Below, one piece after another: positions 42,315-50,858 of a stretch of 64,000 nucleotides of DNA. This stretch comes from Streptomyces sp. DSM 15324 (GTDB taxonomy: Bacteria > Actinomycetota > Actinomycetes > Streptomycetales > Streptomycetaceae). The stretch's first letter is position 1; the number at the start of each line of letters is the position of its first letter. The stretch is taken from contig NZ_KQ949041.1 in NCBI RefSeq assembly GCF_001514285.1, positions 55,138 to 119,137 on the forward strand, given 5' to 3'. The notes under the pieces were generated by a model. It ran no database searches and was not told the DNA's origin. It saw nothing but the letters and a program-made list of their open reading frames with translations. The position numbers and the translations under genes were made by a program.

Positions 42315-43301
42315 TCAGGACCGGTCAGGGGTGCCGCTCGGGCGGGGGGCCTCGCAGACGGCGAGGCCGGGTTCGCGCAGGCTGCCGAGGATCAGCCGGC
42401 CGCCCGCCTCGCAGACGCTGGTCACCATGCGGTAGCCGGAGCGGCGGCGGGTGAGGTGGGCGACGGTCCGGCCGTCGTCGTCGAGCGCGAGGACCCCGAT
42501 CGTGCCCGAGGGGCGGTACGGCGCGTGCAGGGCCGCGCGGGCGGCGCGGCGGCGTACGGCGGGGCCGGCGCGGTGCAGGAGGTCGAGCGGGGGGACGCGC
42601 GGGCCGGCCAGGGCGATCCAGATCGGACCGTCGGGGGTGCCCCGCCAGAGGTTGTCGGGGAAACCGGGCAGGTTCTCGGCGAAGGGTTCGGCCCCTCCGG
42701 CGCGGGAGCCGGTGAGGTGGAACCGGGTGAGGCGGCGGGCGCCGGTCTCGGCGACGACCAGGAACGCGTCGTCGGCGCCGCGGGCGATCCCGTTGGCGAA
42801 CTGGAGGCCCTCCAGGACGACCTCGGCGTCGTCCGCGCCCGGGGCGAGGCGCAGCAGCCGCCCGGTGCCGGTGTGTTCGACGAGGTCGCCCATCCAGTCG
42901 TGGAGGGGGTGCACGCGGGTGGAGACGGTGAAGAAGACCGTGCCGTCGGGCAGGGCGACGACGTTGCTGCAGAAGCGCAGCCGCTCCCCCGCCGCCGTCC
43001 GGGTGAGCACACGCACGTTGTCCGGGCCGCCCTCGGGATCGACGCGCAGCAGGGCGCCCTCGGCGTCGCATACCAACAGGTCGCCGTCGGGGAGGAGTTC
43101 GAGGCCGAGCGGGCGGCCGCCGGTCTCGGCGACGCAGGTGACGCGGGTCGCGGACGGGTCGTCCAGGCCGTCGATCCGCAGGATCCGTCCGTCGGCCACC
43201 CCGGTCAGCACCCGTCCGAGGGAGTCGGCCACGACGTCCTCGGGTCCGTGCCCGGGGAGAGTGAGGTACCTGATCGGAACGAGGGCCGTCCGAGGGTCCA
43301 T
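42315..43301 (-). CDS. SMP-30/strictosidine-synthase-like beta-propeller hydrolase
   Basis: A 328-residue six-bladed beta-propeller. The pattern GPEDVVADSLGRVLTGVADG, PLGLELLPDGDLLVCDAEGA, VLEGLQFANGIARGADDAFL and LPGFPDNLWRGTPDGPIWIA is that of the strictosidine synthase/gluconolactonase group, whose members hydrolyse lactones or act on small carbonyl compounds. No signal peptide is visible. AAGGCGG precedes the ATG. It lies between an ArsR gene and the crcB module on the same strand. Confidence 0.82.
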   Translation of the reverse strand: MDPRTALVPIRYLTLPGHGPEDVVADSLGRVLTGVADGRILRIDGLDDPSATRVTCVAETGGRPLGLELLPDGDLLVCDAEGALLRVDPEGGPDNVRVLTRTAAGERLRFCSNVVALPDGTVFFTVSTRVHPLHDWMGDLVEHTGTGRLLRLAPGADDAEVVLEGLQFANGIARGADDAFLVVAETGARRLTRFHLTGSRAGGAEPFAENLPGFPDNLWRGTPDGPIWIALAGPRVPPLDLLHRAGPAVRRRAARAALHAPYRPSGTIGVLALDDDGRTVAHLTRRRSGYRMVTSVCEAGGRLILGSLREPGLAVCEAPRPSGTPDRS

Positions 43302-43369
43302 CGGGGTCCGCCTTCCTGGAGGGGGCGGCCATCCTCACAGGGGCCCGGGCGTGCGTTCCCGGGAGCCGG

Positions 43370-43657
43370 TCACCACCCCTTCTCGAACATGCGCGCCACC
43401 TCGGCGATGCGGATCTCGTCACGCCGGTAGTACACACGCCGCTTGACGCGGGTGGCGCGCAGCAGGCCGAGGTCGGTGAGCAGGGCGAGATGGGAGTCGG
43501 CGACCCCGCGGCGCACCCCGAGCTTCGCCGCGACGGCGTCCGCGCTGACGCCGTCCTCGACGAGGTCGGCGTGTCGCTGGGGCGGGAAGTGCCGGTGCGG
43601 CTCCTTGAGCCATTCCAGGATGACCAGTCGTCTCTCCCCCACGGGCGTCCTCTGCAT
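43370..43657 (-). CDS. ArsR-type winged-helix regulator
   Basis: A 95-residue winged-helix protein: GERRLVILEWLKEPHRHFPP, VSADAVAAKLGVRRGVADSH, then LALLTDLGLLRATRVKRRVY. No metal-binding cysteines are present, so it probably senses another signal. GAGGAGG lies 6 bases before the ATG. It probably controls the following lactonase and possibly the crcB genes. Confidence 0.82.
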   Translation of the reverse strand: MQRTPVGERRLVILEWLKEPHRHFPPQRHADLVEDGVSADAVAAKLGVRRGVADSHLALLTDLGLLRATRVKRRVYYRRDEIRIAEVARMFEKGW

Positions 43658-43811
43658 CGTCGTCCTCCTCCGTCCGGGCCTCCTGGTGCCGTGTCGTCCC
43701 ACTCTTCCGCAGTCGGGGGTGCCGTGTCCCGCACTCCGCAAGCCTTGGCCGGGATCCAACAGGCCTTCCGCATGGGGCAGTTCGGGCGCAGGGGCGGACG
43801 GCCGCGGGTGC

Positions 43812-43840
43812 GGGCCCGGCCGCGGGGTGCGGCCGGGCCC
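43812..43840 (-). terminator. terminator after the GH53 galactanase gene
   Basis: A perfect 12-bp stem GGGCCCGGCCGC with the 5-base loop GGGGT, starting 21 bases beyond the GH53 stop in the direction of transcription. Confidence 0.8.
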
Positions 43841-43861
43841 CGGTGTACCGGGTGGCGGGAG

Positions 43862-45430
43862 TCAGCGGTGGCTGAACCACGCCAGGGAGGGCAGGGCCCT
43901 GTCGTCGTAGCCGAACAGGGCCTGGTTCTCCCAGCCGTTGCCGGAGGTGGCGTCGGCCGGGTCCCAGCCGTTGCCGCTGACGGCGGTCCAGGTCGCCTCC
44001 CAGGAGAAGACGCCGAGCCCGCGGCCGTTCGGCACCGCCTCCACGATGTTCGCGACGGCGTTCATCCAGGCGAGCTGTCCGGCCGCGCTCGCCGGGTAGC
44101 CGCTGACCAGTTCACCGGTGGTGTCGATCTGGTTGGTGAGCGAGTCGTCGCTGTCGAGCCGGAAGGGGTAGGCCGTCTCGGCGACGAACACCGGCTTGGA
44201 GTACCGGGCGGCCACGTCGTCCAGGGTGGTCTGGGCGGCGGCGAGCGAGCCGTGCCAGTAGCCGTAGTACGACAGGCCGATCACGTCGTAGGTGACGCCG
44301 TACGTCCTGGCGTTGTCGAACCACCGGCGGACGGCGGCGTCGTCACCGGCGTTGGCGAGGTGCAGGGCGACCGTCGTGCCGGAGGAGACGGCCTTGACGG
44401 CGCTGTAACCGGAGTTGAGCAGCCCGGCGAGCTGCGGCCAGTTGTCGGTGGAGCCCTCGGACCACAGCATGCCGCCGTTGATCTCGTTGCCGACCTGGAC
44501 CATGTCGGCCGTGGTGCCCTGCGCCTTCAGCGCGTTGAGCACGTCGTACGTGTGGTTGTAGACGTCCGTCCTGAGCCGGCTGTAGGAGTGGCCGGACCAG
44601 GCGGCGGGCTTGGTCTGCTTGCCGGGGTCGGCCCAGGTGTCCGAGTAGTGGAAGTCGACCAGCAGCTTCATGCCGGCGGCCTTGATCCGCTTGGCCATGG
44701 CCAGGACGCGCGTCCTGTTGTTGTAGCCGTCGGCGGGGTCGACCCAGACCTTCAGGCGCGCGTAGTTCATGCCGGCGTTCTTCAGGATGGTGACCGCGTC
44801 GCCGGGGGTGCCGGAACCGGTCCGGTAGACACCGCCGTGGGCCTCGCTCTTGGCGAGGGAGGAGATGTCGGCCCCCTTGACGGACAGGCCGGTCGATCCA
44901 GGCGTGAAGGTCAGGTCGTCGACGTTGATCCAGTTGCCGGCGTGCGCGTCACTGTTGACGCTGAGGGTGCACTGGTTGTTCGTCACCTTGATCGACGTGA
45001 CGATCCGCACCCAGCTGCTGGTGGACACCGGCAGATCGGTGCGCTGTTCGGCGCTGCCGCAGTTCTTCAGCGCGAGGTAGGCGGAGTTCTGGCCGCCGCC
45101 GGAGCGGACCCAGGCGGTGAGGGTGTAGTTCCCGTTGGTCAGCCCGGAGAGGTACTGGTACGTCTCCACCTTGTAGGCGGTGGACGCCCAGTGGGTGAGG
45201 CGGTAGCCGCCGGTGTGGCCGCCGGACTCGGTGAAGGAGGCGGCGTTCTGGCCCGCCGCCGAGTAGGTGGACCAGCCCGCGGGGGTGGCGGTGCCGGTGC
45301 CGTCGGACTCGAAGCCGCCGTTGGTGAGCGTGCTCGCCGCCCGGGCGGCCTGCGCGGGCAGCGCGGTCAGGGCGAGCCCCGCGACCAGCGGCAGCAGCAG
45401 GGCTCTGAGGGTGCGTCTGGGATGGAACAT
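43862..45430 (-). CDS. ganA: secreted arabinogalactan endo-beta-1,4-galactanase (GH53) with N-terminal CBM
   Basis: A 522-residue secreted enzyme that cuts beta-1,4-galactan of pectin side chains. The signal peptide (LLPLVAGLALTALPAQAARA) is followed by a carbohydrate-binding module of CBM61 type (about 32-180; LTNGGFESDGTGTATPAGWS, SWVRIVTSIKVTNNQCTLSV). The GH53 barrel follows (KGADISSLAKSEAHGGVY, ARLKVWVDPADGYN, LLVDFHYSDTWADPGKQ) with acid/base Glu in VQVGNEINGGMLW and nucleophile Glu in VFVAETAYPF. It is downstream of the GH42 gene with a double hairpin between them. Confidence 0.93.
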   Translation of the reverse strand: MFHPRRTLRALLLPLVAGLALTALPAQAARAASTLTNGGFESDGTGTATPAGWSTYSAAGQNAASFTESGGHTGGYRLTHWASTAYKVETYQYLSGLTNGNYTLTAWVRSGGGQNSAYLALKNCGSAEQRTDLPVSTSSWVRIVTSIKVTNNQCTLSVNSDAHAGNWINVDDLTFTPGSTGLSVKGADISSLAKSEAHGGVYRTGSGTPGDAVTILKNAGMNYARLKVWVDPADGYNNRTRVLAMAKRIKAAGMKLLVDFHYSDTWADPGKQTKPAAWSGHSYSRLRTDVYNHTYDVLNALKAQGTTADMVQVGNEINGGMLWSEGSTDNWPQLAGLLNSGYSAVKAVSSGTTVALHLANAGDDAAVRRWFDNARTYGVTYDVIGLSYYGYWHGSLAAAQTTLDDVAARYSKPVFVAETAYPFRLDSDDSLTNQIDTTGELVSGYPASAAGQLAWMNAVANIVEAVPNGRGLGVFSWEATWTAVSGNGWDPADATSGNGWENQALFGYDDRALPSLAWFSHR

Positions 45431-45465
45431 CGTCGTCCGTCGTCCCTTCGACGTAGGGGGGTGGG

Positions 45466-45527
45466 CTCCCTCGGACGAGGGAGGGACCCCCTCCGCCCGC
45501 GGCTCGCGGCTCCACGGGCGGAGGGGG
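45466..45527 (-). promoter_or_regulatory. two hairpins between GH42 and GH53 genes
   Basis: Hairpin one (45466-45483) has an 8-bp stem CTCCCTCG with a 2-base spacer. Hairpin two (45487-45527) has a perfect 13-bp stem CCCCCTCCGCCCG with a 15-base loop. They may attenuate read-through or protect the upstream mRNA end, setting different levels of the two enzymes. Confidence 0.55.
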
Positions 45528-45534
45528 AGTCGGC

Positions 45535-47556
45535 TCAGCCGTCGAGTCGCACGACCCGGACGGCTCCCGCCGGGACCGCGAGGCGGCCGGCGGCGCGTTC
45601 ACCCGTCAGCAGTTCGGTGCCGGAGGCCCCCAGCGGCACCTTGGCGTCGGCCGCCGTGTGGTTGACGGCGAAGAGGTAGCTGCCGCTCTCCCCGGAGCGG
45701 CGCACGACCTCGACGTCGTGGGGCAGGTCGGCGCGCGGGTCGAGGCGCGCGTCCTCGGCGGCCCGGCCGAGGAGGGCGTCCAGTCCCTCGCGGCCGAGGC
45801 GGGTGGAGACGTACCAGGCGGTGCCGTCGCCGAGGCGGTGCCGGGTGACGGCCGGCCGGCCGGCGGTGAGGCCGTCGGCGTACGTCCAGACGGTCTCGGC
45901 GCCGCGCGGCACGACGAACTCGGTCCACACGTCACCGGCGAGTGCGGAGCCGTCGGGGCCGGTCAGCCGGACGCTCTGGTCCGCCAGCAGCGGGGAGAAC
46001 TCCTCGACCGTCAGGCCCAGGACCTCACGCAGCGCGCCGGGGTAGGCGCCGTCGTGGACGCAGTCGTGCTCGTCGACGATGCCCGAGAAGTACGACACCA
46101 CGAGCGTGCCGCCCCCCTCGACGTACTCCCGGAGGTTGTTCCCGGCCGCCTCCGTCATCAGGTACAGCGCGGGCACCACGACCAGGGGGTAGGCCGACAG
46201 ATCGGCCTCGGGGTGGGCGAAGTCGACGGTCAGGTGGCGGTCGTAGAGCGCCTCGTAGAAGGCGTCGGCGCGCTCGCGGGCGTCGTGGTCCTCGCTGGGG
46301 CGCCAGGCCAGGTTCTGCGCCCACCAGGAGTGCCAGTCCCACAGGACGGCCACGTCGGCCTCGGTACGGGTGCCGCGGATCGTGGCCAGGGAGTCGAGGG
46401 ACGCGCCGAGTTCGACCACCTCGCGCCACACGCGGGTGCCGGTGCCGCCGTGCGGGACCATCGCCGAGTGGAACTTCTCGGCGCCGCGCCGGGACTGGCG
46501 CCACTGGAAGAACATCGCACCCTCGGAGCCGCGGGCGACATGGCCAAGGGAGTTGCGGGCCATCTGGCCGGGGGCCTTGGCGGGGTTGCGGGGCTGCCAG
46601 TTGATGCCCGAGGTGGAGTGTTCGAGCAGGATCCAAGGGGCGCCGCCTGCGACGGAGCGGGTGAGATCGGCGGCCATCGCCAGGTTGACGTGGGTGCGGC
46701 GGCCGTCGGTGATGAGGTAGTGGTCGTTGGTGACGATGTCGACCTCGCGGCCCCAGGCCCAGTAGTCGACGGAGTCGCACTGGCTGAGGGCGGTCATGAA
46801 GTTGGTGGTGACCGGGACGCCCGGTGCGAGGCGGTGCAGGATGTCGCGCTCCGCGCGGAAGTTCTCGCGCATGGTGGCGTCGGCGAAGCGCTTGTAGTCC
46901 AGGGCCTGGGCCGGGTTGCCGACGGTGGGGGTGGCGCGCGGGGGGTTGATGTCCTCGAGGCGGGCGTAGCGCTGCCCCCAGAAGGCGGTGCCCCAGGCGC
47001 CGTTCACCGCCTCGACGGTGCCGTACGTCGTCGCGAGCCAGCGGCGGAAGTGGGCGGCGCAGGAGTCGCAGTAGCAGGCCGAGACGGGGACGCCGTACTC
47101 GTTGTGCACGTGCCACAGGGCGAGGGCGGGGTGGTCGCCGTAGCGCTCGGCGAGCCGGGTGGTGATGGTCGCGGCGGCCGCGCGGTAGGCGGCGTTGCTG
47201 TGGCAGATGGCGCCGCGCGAGCCGAACTCCAGGCGGACGCCGTCGGCCGTCACGGGCAGGGCGTCGGGATGGGCGCGGTAGAACCACACGGGCGGGACGA
47301 CCGTGGGGGTGCCCAGGTCGACCCGGATGCCGTGCTCGTGGAGCAGGCCGATGACCCGGTCCAGCCAGCCGAAGTCGTAGTGCCCGGGTGAGGGCTCGAG
47401 CAGGGCCCAGGAGAAGATCCCGACGCTCACCATGGTGACGCCGGCCTCCCGCATCAGGCGGACGTCCTCCTGCCAGACGGCTTCCGGCCACTGCTCGGGG
47501 TTGTAGTCCCCACCGAAGGCGAGCCCGGTAAGGCCCTTGGGGGTGGTCTCCGGCAT
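45535..47556 (-). CDS. GH42 beta-galactosidase
   Basis: A 673-residue cytoplasmic beta-galactosidase that releases galactose from imported galacto-oligosaccharides. Family blocks are LAFGGDYNPEQWPEAVWQED, acid/base Glu153 in WHVHNEYGVPV, the zinc-cluster cysteines (AICHS; SACYCDSCAAHF), and nucleophile Glu in PWILLEHSTSGINWQ. The C-terminal trimerisation and beta domains are complete. ATG at 47556 has GGGAGA upstream. The gene is divergent from the importer operon across a 160-base control region. Confidence 0.94.
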   Translation of the reverse strand: MPETTPKGLTGLAFGGDYNPEQWPEAVWQEDVRLMREAGVTMVSVGIFSWALLEPSPGHYDFGWLDRVIGLLHEHGIRVDLGTPTVVPPVWFYRAHPDALPVTADGVRLEFGSRGAICHSNAAYRAAAATITTRLAERYGDHPALALWHVHNEYGVPVSACYCDSCAAHFRRWLATTYGTVEAVNGAWGTAFWGQRYARLEDINPPRATPTVGNPAQALDYKRFADATMRENFRAERDILHRLAPGVPVTTNFMTALSQCDSVDYWAWGREVDIVTNDHYLITDGRRTHVNLAMAADLTRSVAGGAPWILLEHSTSGINWQPRNPAKAPGQMARNSLGHVARGSEGAMFFQWRQSRRGAEKFHSAMVPHGGTGTRVWREVVELGASLDSLATIRGTRTEADVAVLWDWHSWWAQNLAWRPSEDHDARERADAFYEALYDRHLTVDFAHPEADLSAYPLVVVPALYLMTEAAGNNLREYVEGGGTLVVSYFSGIVDEHDCVHDGAYPGALREVLGLTVEEFSPLLADQSVRLTGPDGSALAGDVWTEFVVPRGAETVWTYADGLTAGRPAVTRHRLGDGTAWYVSTRLGREGLDALLGRAAEDARLDPRADLPHDVEVVRRSGESGSYLFAVNHTAADAKVPLGASGTELLTGERAAGRLAVPAGAVRVVRLDG

Positions 47557-47644
47557 GGATTGTCTCCCGTTTAATCGATCTTCTGGGAACGTGCACACAC
47601 GGTTGCGGCGTTCGGAGGCCAACATAACCGCAGAGCAACAACCA

Positions 47645-47687
47645 TTGACAAGTGTCCGGGATGTTTCTCTACTGTGAACGCTCACAG
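47645..47687 (+). promoter_or_regulatory. importer promoter with overlapping LacI-type operator
   Basis: TTGACA (47645-47650) and TACTGT (47670-47675) form a promoter with 19-base spacing. The near-perfect palindrome CTGTGAACGCTCACAG (47672-47687) overlaps the -10 box and start site. Only the two central pairs deviate from symmetry. Repression by the LacI protein encoded at 50855 is the natural inference. Confidence 0.65.
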
Positions 47688-47716
47688 ACACCAGGACCCA
47701 GGTCAGGGAGAGATCC

Positions 47717-49036
47717 ATGCCCCACACGAAGCGCCGTCGCCTCGTGGCAACCGCCGTTGCCGTCACCCTCGGCAGCACCGCACTCGCCGCGTGCGGCTCA
47801 TCCGGCGACGACAGCAAGTCCGAGTCCGGCCCGGTCTCGCTCACCTACTGGACCTGGACGCCCGGCATGGACAAGGTCGTCGACCTCTGGAACCAGGGCC
47901 CGGGCAAGAAGGACAGGATCACCGTCACGGTGAAGAAGCAGGCGTCCGGCGACACGCTGGTCACCAAGATCCTCACCGCGCACAAGGCGGGCAAGGCGCC
48001 CGACCTGGTGCAGGCCGAATACCAGGCGCTGCCGACGCTGGTCAGCAACGACGCGCTCGCGGACATAGCGAAGAACGTGGGCGACGCGAAGAGCAGGTTC
48101 GCCGACGGCGTGTGGCAGCAGACGACGCTGGGCACGGACGCGGTCTACGCGGTCCCGCAGGACATCGGCCCGATGATGTTCTACTACCGCGCCGACCTCT
48201 TCAAGAAGTACGGCCTGACGGTCCCGACGACCTGGGACGAGTTCGCCGAGACCGCCCGCGCGCTGAAGAAGAAGGCCCCGGACACCGACCTGACCACGTT
48301 CTCCGCCAACGACTCCGGCCTCTTCGCGGGCCTCGCCCAGCAGGCCGGCGCCACGTGGTGGACGACCTCCGGCGACACGTGGCGGGTCGGCATCGACGAC
48401 GCGGCCACCCGGAAGGTCGCCGACTTCTGGGGCGGCCTGGTCAAGGAGGGCGCCGTCGACAACCAGCCGATGTACACCCCGGCGTGGAACAAGGCCCTGA
48501 ACACCGGCAAGCAGATCGCCTGGGTCTCGGCGGTGTGGGCGCCCGGCACCCTGACCACCGCCGCGCCCGACACCAAGGGCAAGTGGGCCATGGCCCCGCT
48601 CCCCCAGTGGTCGGCCGGCGACCACGTCACCGGCAGCTGGGGCGGCTCCTCCACGGCCGTGACGACGGACTCCGGACACCGGGCGGCCGCCGCGAAGTTC
48701 GCGGCCTGGCTGAACACCGACGACGCTGCCCTCGCGGCACTGGCCAAGGAGGGCGGCATCTACCCGGCCGCCACGAACGCCCAGACCAGCGGCGCCTTCG
48801 CCACCCCGCCGGACTACTTCTCGACGCAGCCGGAGTTCTACACCCTGGCCGCCAAGATCGCGCGCACCACGGCTCCCTCGGCCTGGGGCCCCAACGTGAA
48901 CGTGGCCTACCAGACCTTCAACGACGCCTTCGGCGCCGCCGCCAAGAACAAGTCGGACTTCTCCGCCGCCCTGAAGACCATGCAGGACGCCACGGTCGCC
49001 GACCTCGAGAAGCAGGGCTTCGAGGTCTCGAAGTGA
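47717..49036 (+). CDS. ABC sugar-binding lipoprotein (galacto-oligosaccharide)
   Basis: A 439-residue extracellular solute-binding protein of family 1. The lipoprotein signal (ATAVAVTLGSTALAAC) has its modified cysteine at about residue 26. The body follows the maltose-binding-protein pattern (LTYWTWTPGMDKVVDLWNQ, YAVPQDIGPMMFYYRADLFK, TGSWGGSSTAV). The position between GH42 and the permeases indicates galactan-derived oligosaccharides. It is the first gene of the importer operon; its TGA overlaps the next GTG. Confidence 0.92.
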   Translation: MPHTKRRRLVATAVAVTLGSTALAACGSSGDDSKSESGPVSLTYWTWTPGMDKVVDLWNQGPGKKDRITVTVKKQASGDTLVTKILTAHKAGKAPDLVQAEYQALPTLVSNDALADIAKNVGDAKSRFADGVWQQTTLGTDAVYAVPQDIGPMMFYYRADLFKKYGLTVPTTWDEFAETARALKKKAPDTDLTTFSANDSGLFAGLAQQAGATWWTTSGDTWRVGIDDAATRKVADFWGGLVKEGAVDNQPMYTPAWNKALNTGKQIAWVSAVWAPGTLTTAAPDTKGKWAMAPLPQWSAGDHVTGSWGGSSTAVTTDSGHRAAAAKFAAWLNTDDAALAALAKEGGIYPAATNAQTSGAFATPPDYFSTQPEFYTLAAKIARTTAPSAWGPNVNVAYQTFNDAFGAAAKNKSDFSAALKTMQDATVADLEKQGFEVSK

Positions 49037-49956
49037 CCACCGCACGCCGGAAGCCGTACGGGGTCAAGGGGGCCCCGTACGCCTTCCTCCTCCCCGCCAC
49101 GGTCCTGTTCTCGTCGTTCTTCGCGCTGCCCATCGGCTACGCGGTCTGGCTCAGCTTCCACAAGGTGCACGTCTTCGGCCTCGGGCTGGGCAAGGGCGCC
49201 CGCAGCGAGGTCTGGGCCGGCGTCGAGAACTACACGGACGCCCTCACCGACAGCGAGCTGCTGGACGGCGCGCTGCGCGTCCTCGGCTACGGCTGCATCG
49301 TCGTCCCCGTGATGCTGGGCCTGGCCCTGCTGTTCGCGCTGATGCTGGATGCCGAGAAGGTGCGGCTCGCCCCGTTCACCCGGCTCGCGATCTTCCTGCC
49401 GTACGCCGTCCCCGGGGTGGTGGCGGCGCTGCTGTGGGGCTTTCTGTACCTGCCGGACGTCAGCCCCTTCTCCTTCGTGCTGGAGAAGCTCGGCCTGCCG
49501 CAGCCGGACCTGCTGGACGGCGGCCCGCTGTACCTCGCCCTCTCCAACATCGCGGTCTGGGGCGGCACCGGCTTCAACATGATCGTCATCTACACCTCGC
49601 TCCGGGCCGTCCCGGCCGAGGTGTACGAGGCGGCGAAGCTGGACGGCGCCACCCCGCTGCAGATCGCCCTGCGGATCAAGATCCCGATGGTGGCGTCCTC
49701 GCTGGTGCTGACCTTCTTCTTCTCGATCATCGCCACGCTCCAGGTGTTCAACGAGCCGACCACCCTCAAACCGCTCACCAACTCCGTGTCCACGACGTGG
49801 AGTCCGCTGATGAAGGTCTACCGGGACGCGTTCGGCACGGGCGACATCCACCAGGCGGCCGCCGAGGCCGTGATCATCGCCCTCGCCACGCTGGTGCTGA
49901 GCTTCGGCTTCCTGCGGGCGGCGAACCGCCGTGACAAGCAGGAGGCAGCGGGATGA
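49033..49956 (+). CDS. ABC sugar permease, first subunit
   Basis: A 307-residue permease of the MalF type with six helices. The EAA loop that contacts the ATPase is EVYEAAKLDGATPLQIALRI. GTG at 49033 is used because it overlaps the preceding stop (GTGA) and leads directly into the first helix. Energy is probably supplied by a shared ATPase such as MsiK, since none is encoded here. Confidence 0.92.
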   Translation: MTTARRKPYGVKGAPYAFLLPATVLFSSFFALPIGYAVWLSFHKVHVFGLGLGKGARSEVWAGVENYTDALTDSELLDGALRVLGYGCIVVPVMLGLALLFALMLDAEKVRLAPFTRLAIFLPYAVPGVVAALLWGFLYLPDVSPFSFVLEKLGLPQPDLLDGGPLYLALSNIAVWGGTGFNMIVIYTSLRAVPAEVYEAAKLDGATPLQIALRIKIPMVASSLVLTFFFSIIATLQVFNEPTTLKPLTNSVSTTWSPLMKVYRDAFGTGDIHQAAAEAVIIALATLVLSFGFLRAANRRDKQEAAG

Positions 49957-50858
49957 GTTCTCTCGCCGTACAGAAGTCGCCCGCAGCGGCCGGGACGACG
50001 GGCACGGCGCACCGCCGGCCGCCGCTGCGCAGCCGCACGGCGCTCGTCCCGACGGTCACGCTCCTGCTGGGCGCGCTCTACTGTCTGCTCCCCGTGGCGT
50101 GGGTGGTGATCGCCTCCACCAAGTCGGGCCGCGAGCTGTTCTCCACCTTCACCTTCCTGCCGGGCACCGGCTTCACCGACAACGTCAGGCAGCTCACCGC
50201 CTACCGCGACGGCGTCTACTGGGCGTGGATGGGCAACTCCGCCCTGTACGCCGTCCTCGGCGCGCTGCTGTCGACCGGCGTGTCGGCGTTCAGCGGCTAC
50301 GCCCTGGCGACCTACCGCTTCCGCGGCCGTGAGACGGCGTTCAACGTCCTGCTCGCGGGCGTGCTGATGCCGCCGGTCATCCTGGCCGTCCCGCAGTACC
50401 TGCTGCTGGCCAAGGCGGACCTCACGGACTCCCACCTGTCGGTGCTGCTGCCGCAGATCCTCTCGCCGTACGGCGTCTACCTCGCGCGCATCTACGCGGC
50501 GGCCGCCGTGCCCGCCGACGTGGTGGAGGCGGGCCGGATGGACGGGGCGGGCGAGTGGCGGATCTTCACCCGGATCGCGCTGCCGATGATGGTGCCCGGA
50601 CTGGTCACGGTGTTCCTGTTCCAGTTCGTGGCGGTGTGGAACAACTTCCTCCTGCCGTACATCATGCTCAGCGACGACGAGAAGTTCCCGATCACGCTCG
50701 GTCTGTTCACCCTCCTCGAACAGGGCTCGAACCAGCCCGCGCTCTACACCCTGGTGATCACCGGGGCGTTCCTCGCGGTGATCCCGCTGGTCGCGCTCTT
50801 CCTGGTCATTCAGCGGTTCTGGAGCCTGGATCTGCTCTCCGGGGCCGTAAAGTCATGA
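49953..50858 (+). CDS. ABC sugar permease, second subunit
   Basis: A 301-residue permease of the MalG type with six helices. The EAA loop is DVVEAGRMDGAGEWRIFTRI, and the C-terminus ends with VIQRFWSLDLLSGAVKS as usual. Its ATG overlaps the stop of the first permease, and its own stop overlaps the lacI start. Confidence 0.92.
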   Translation: MSSLAVQKSPAAAGTTGTAHRRPPLRSRTALVPTVTLLLGALYCLLPVAWVVIASTKSGRELFSTFTFLPGTGFTDNVRQLTAYRDGVYWAWMGNSALYAVLGALLSTGVSAFSGYALATYRFRGRETAFNVLLAGVLMPPVILAVPQYLLLAKADLTDSHLSVLLPQILSPYGVYLARIYAAAAVPADVVEAGRMDGAGEWRIFTRIALPMMVPGLVTVFLFQFVAVWNNFLLPYIMLSDDEKFPITLGLFTLLEQGSNQPALYTLVITGAFLAVIPLVALFLVIQRFWSLDLLSGAVKS

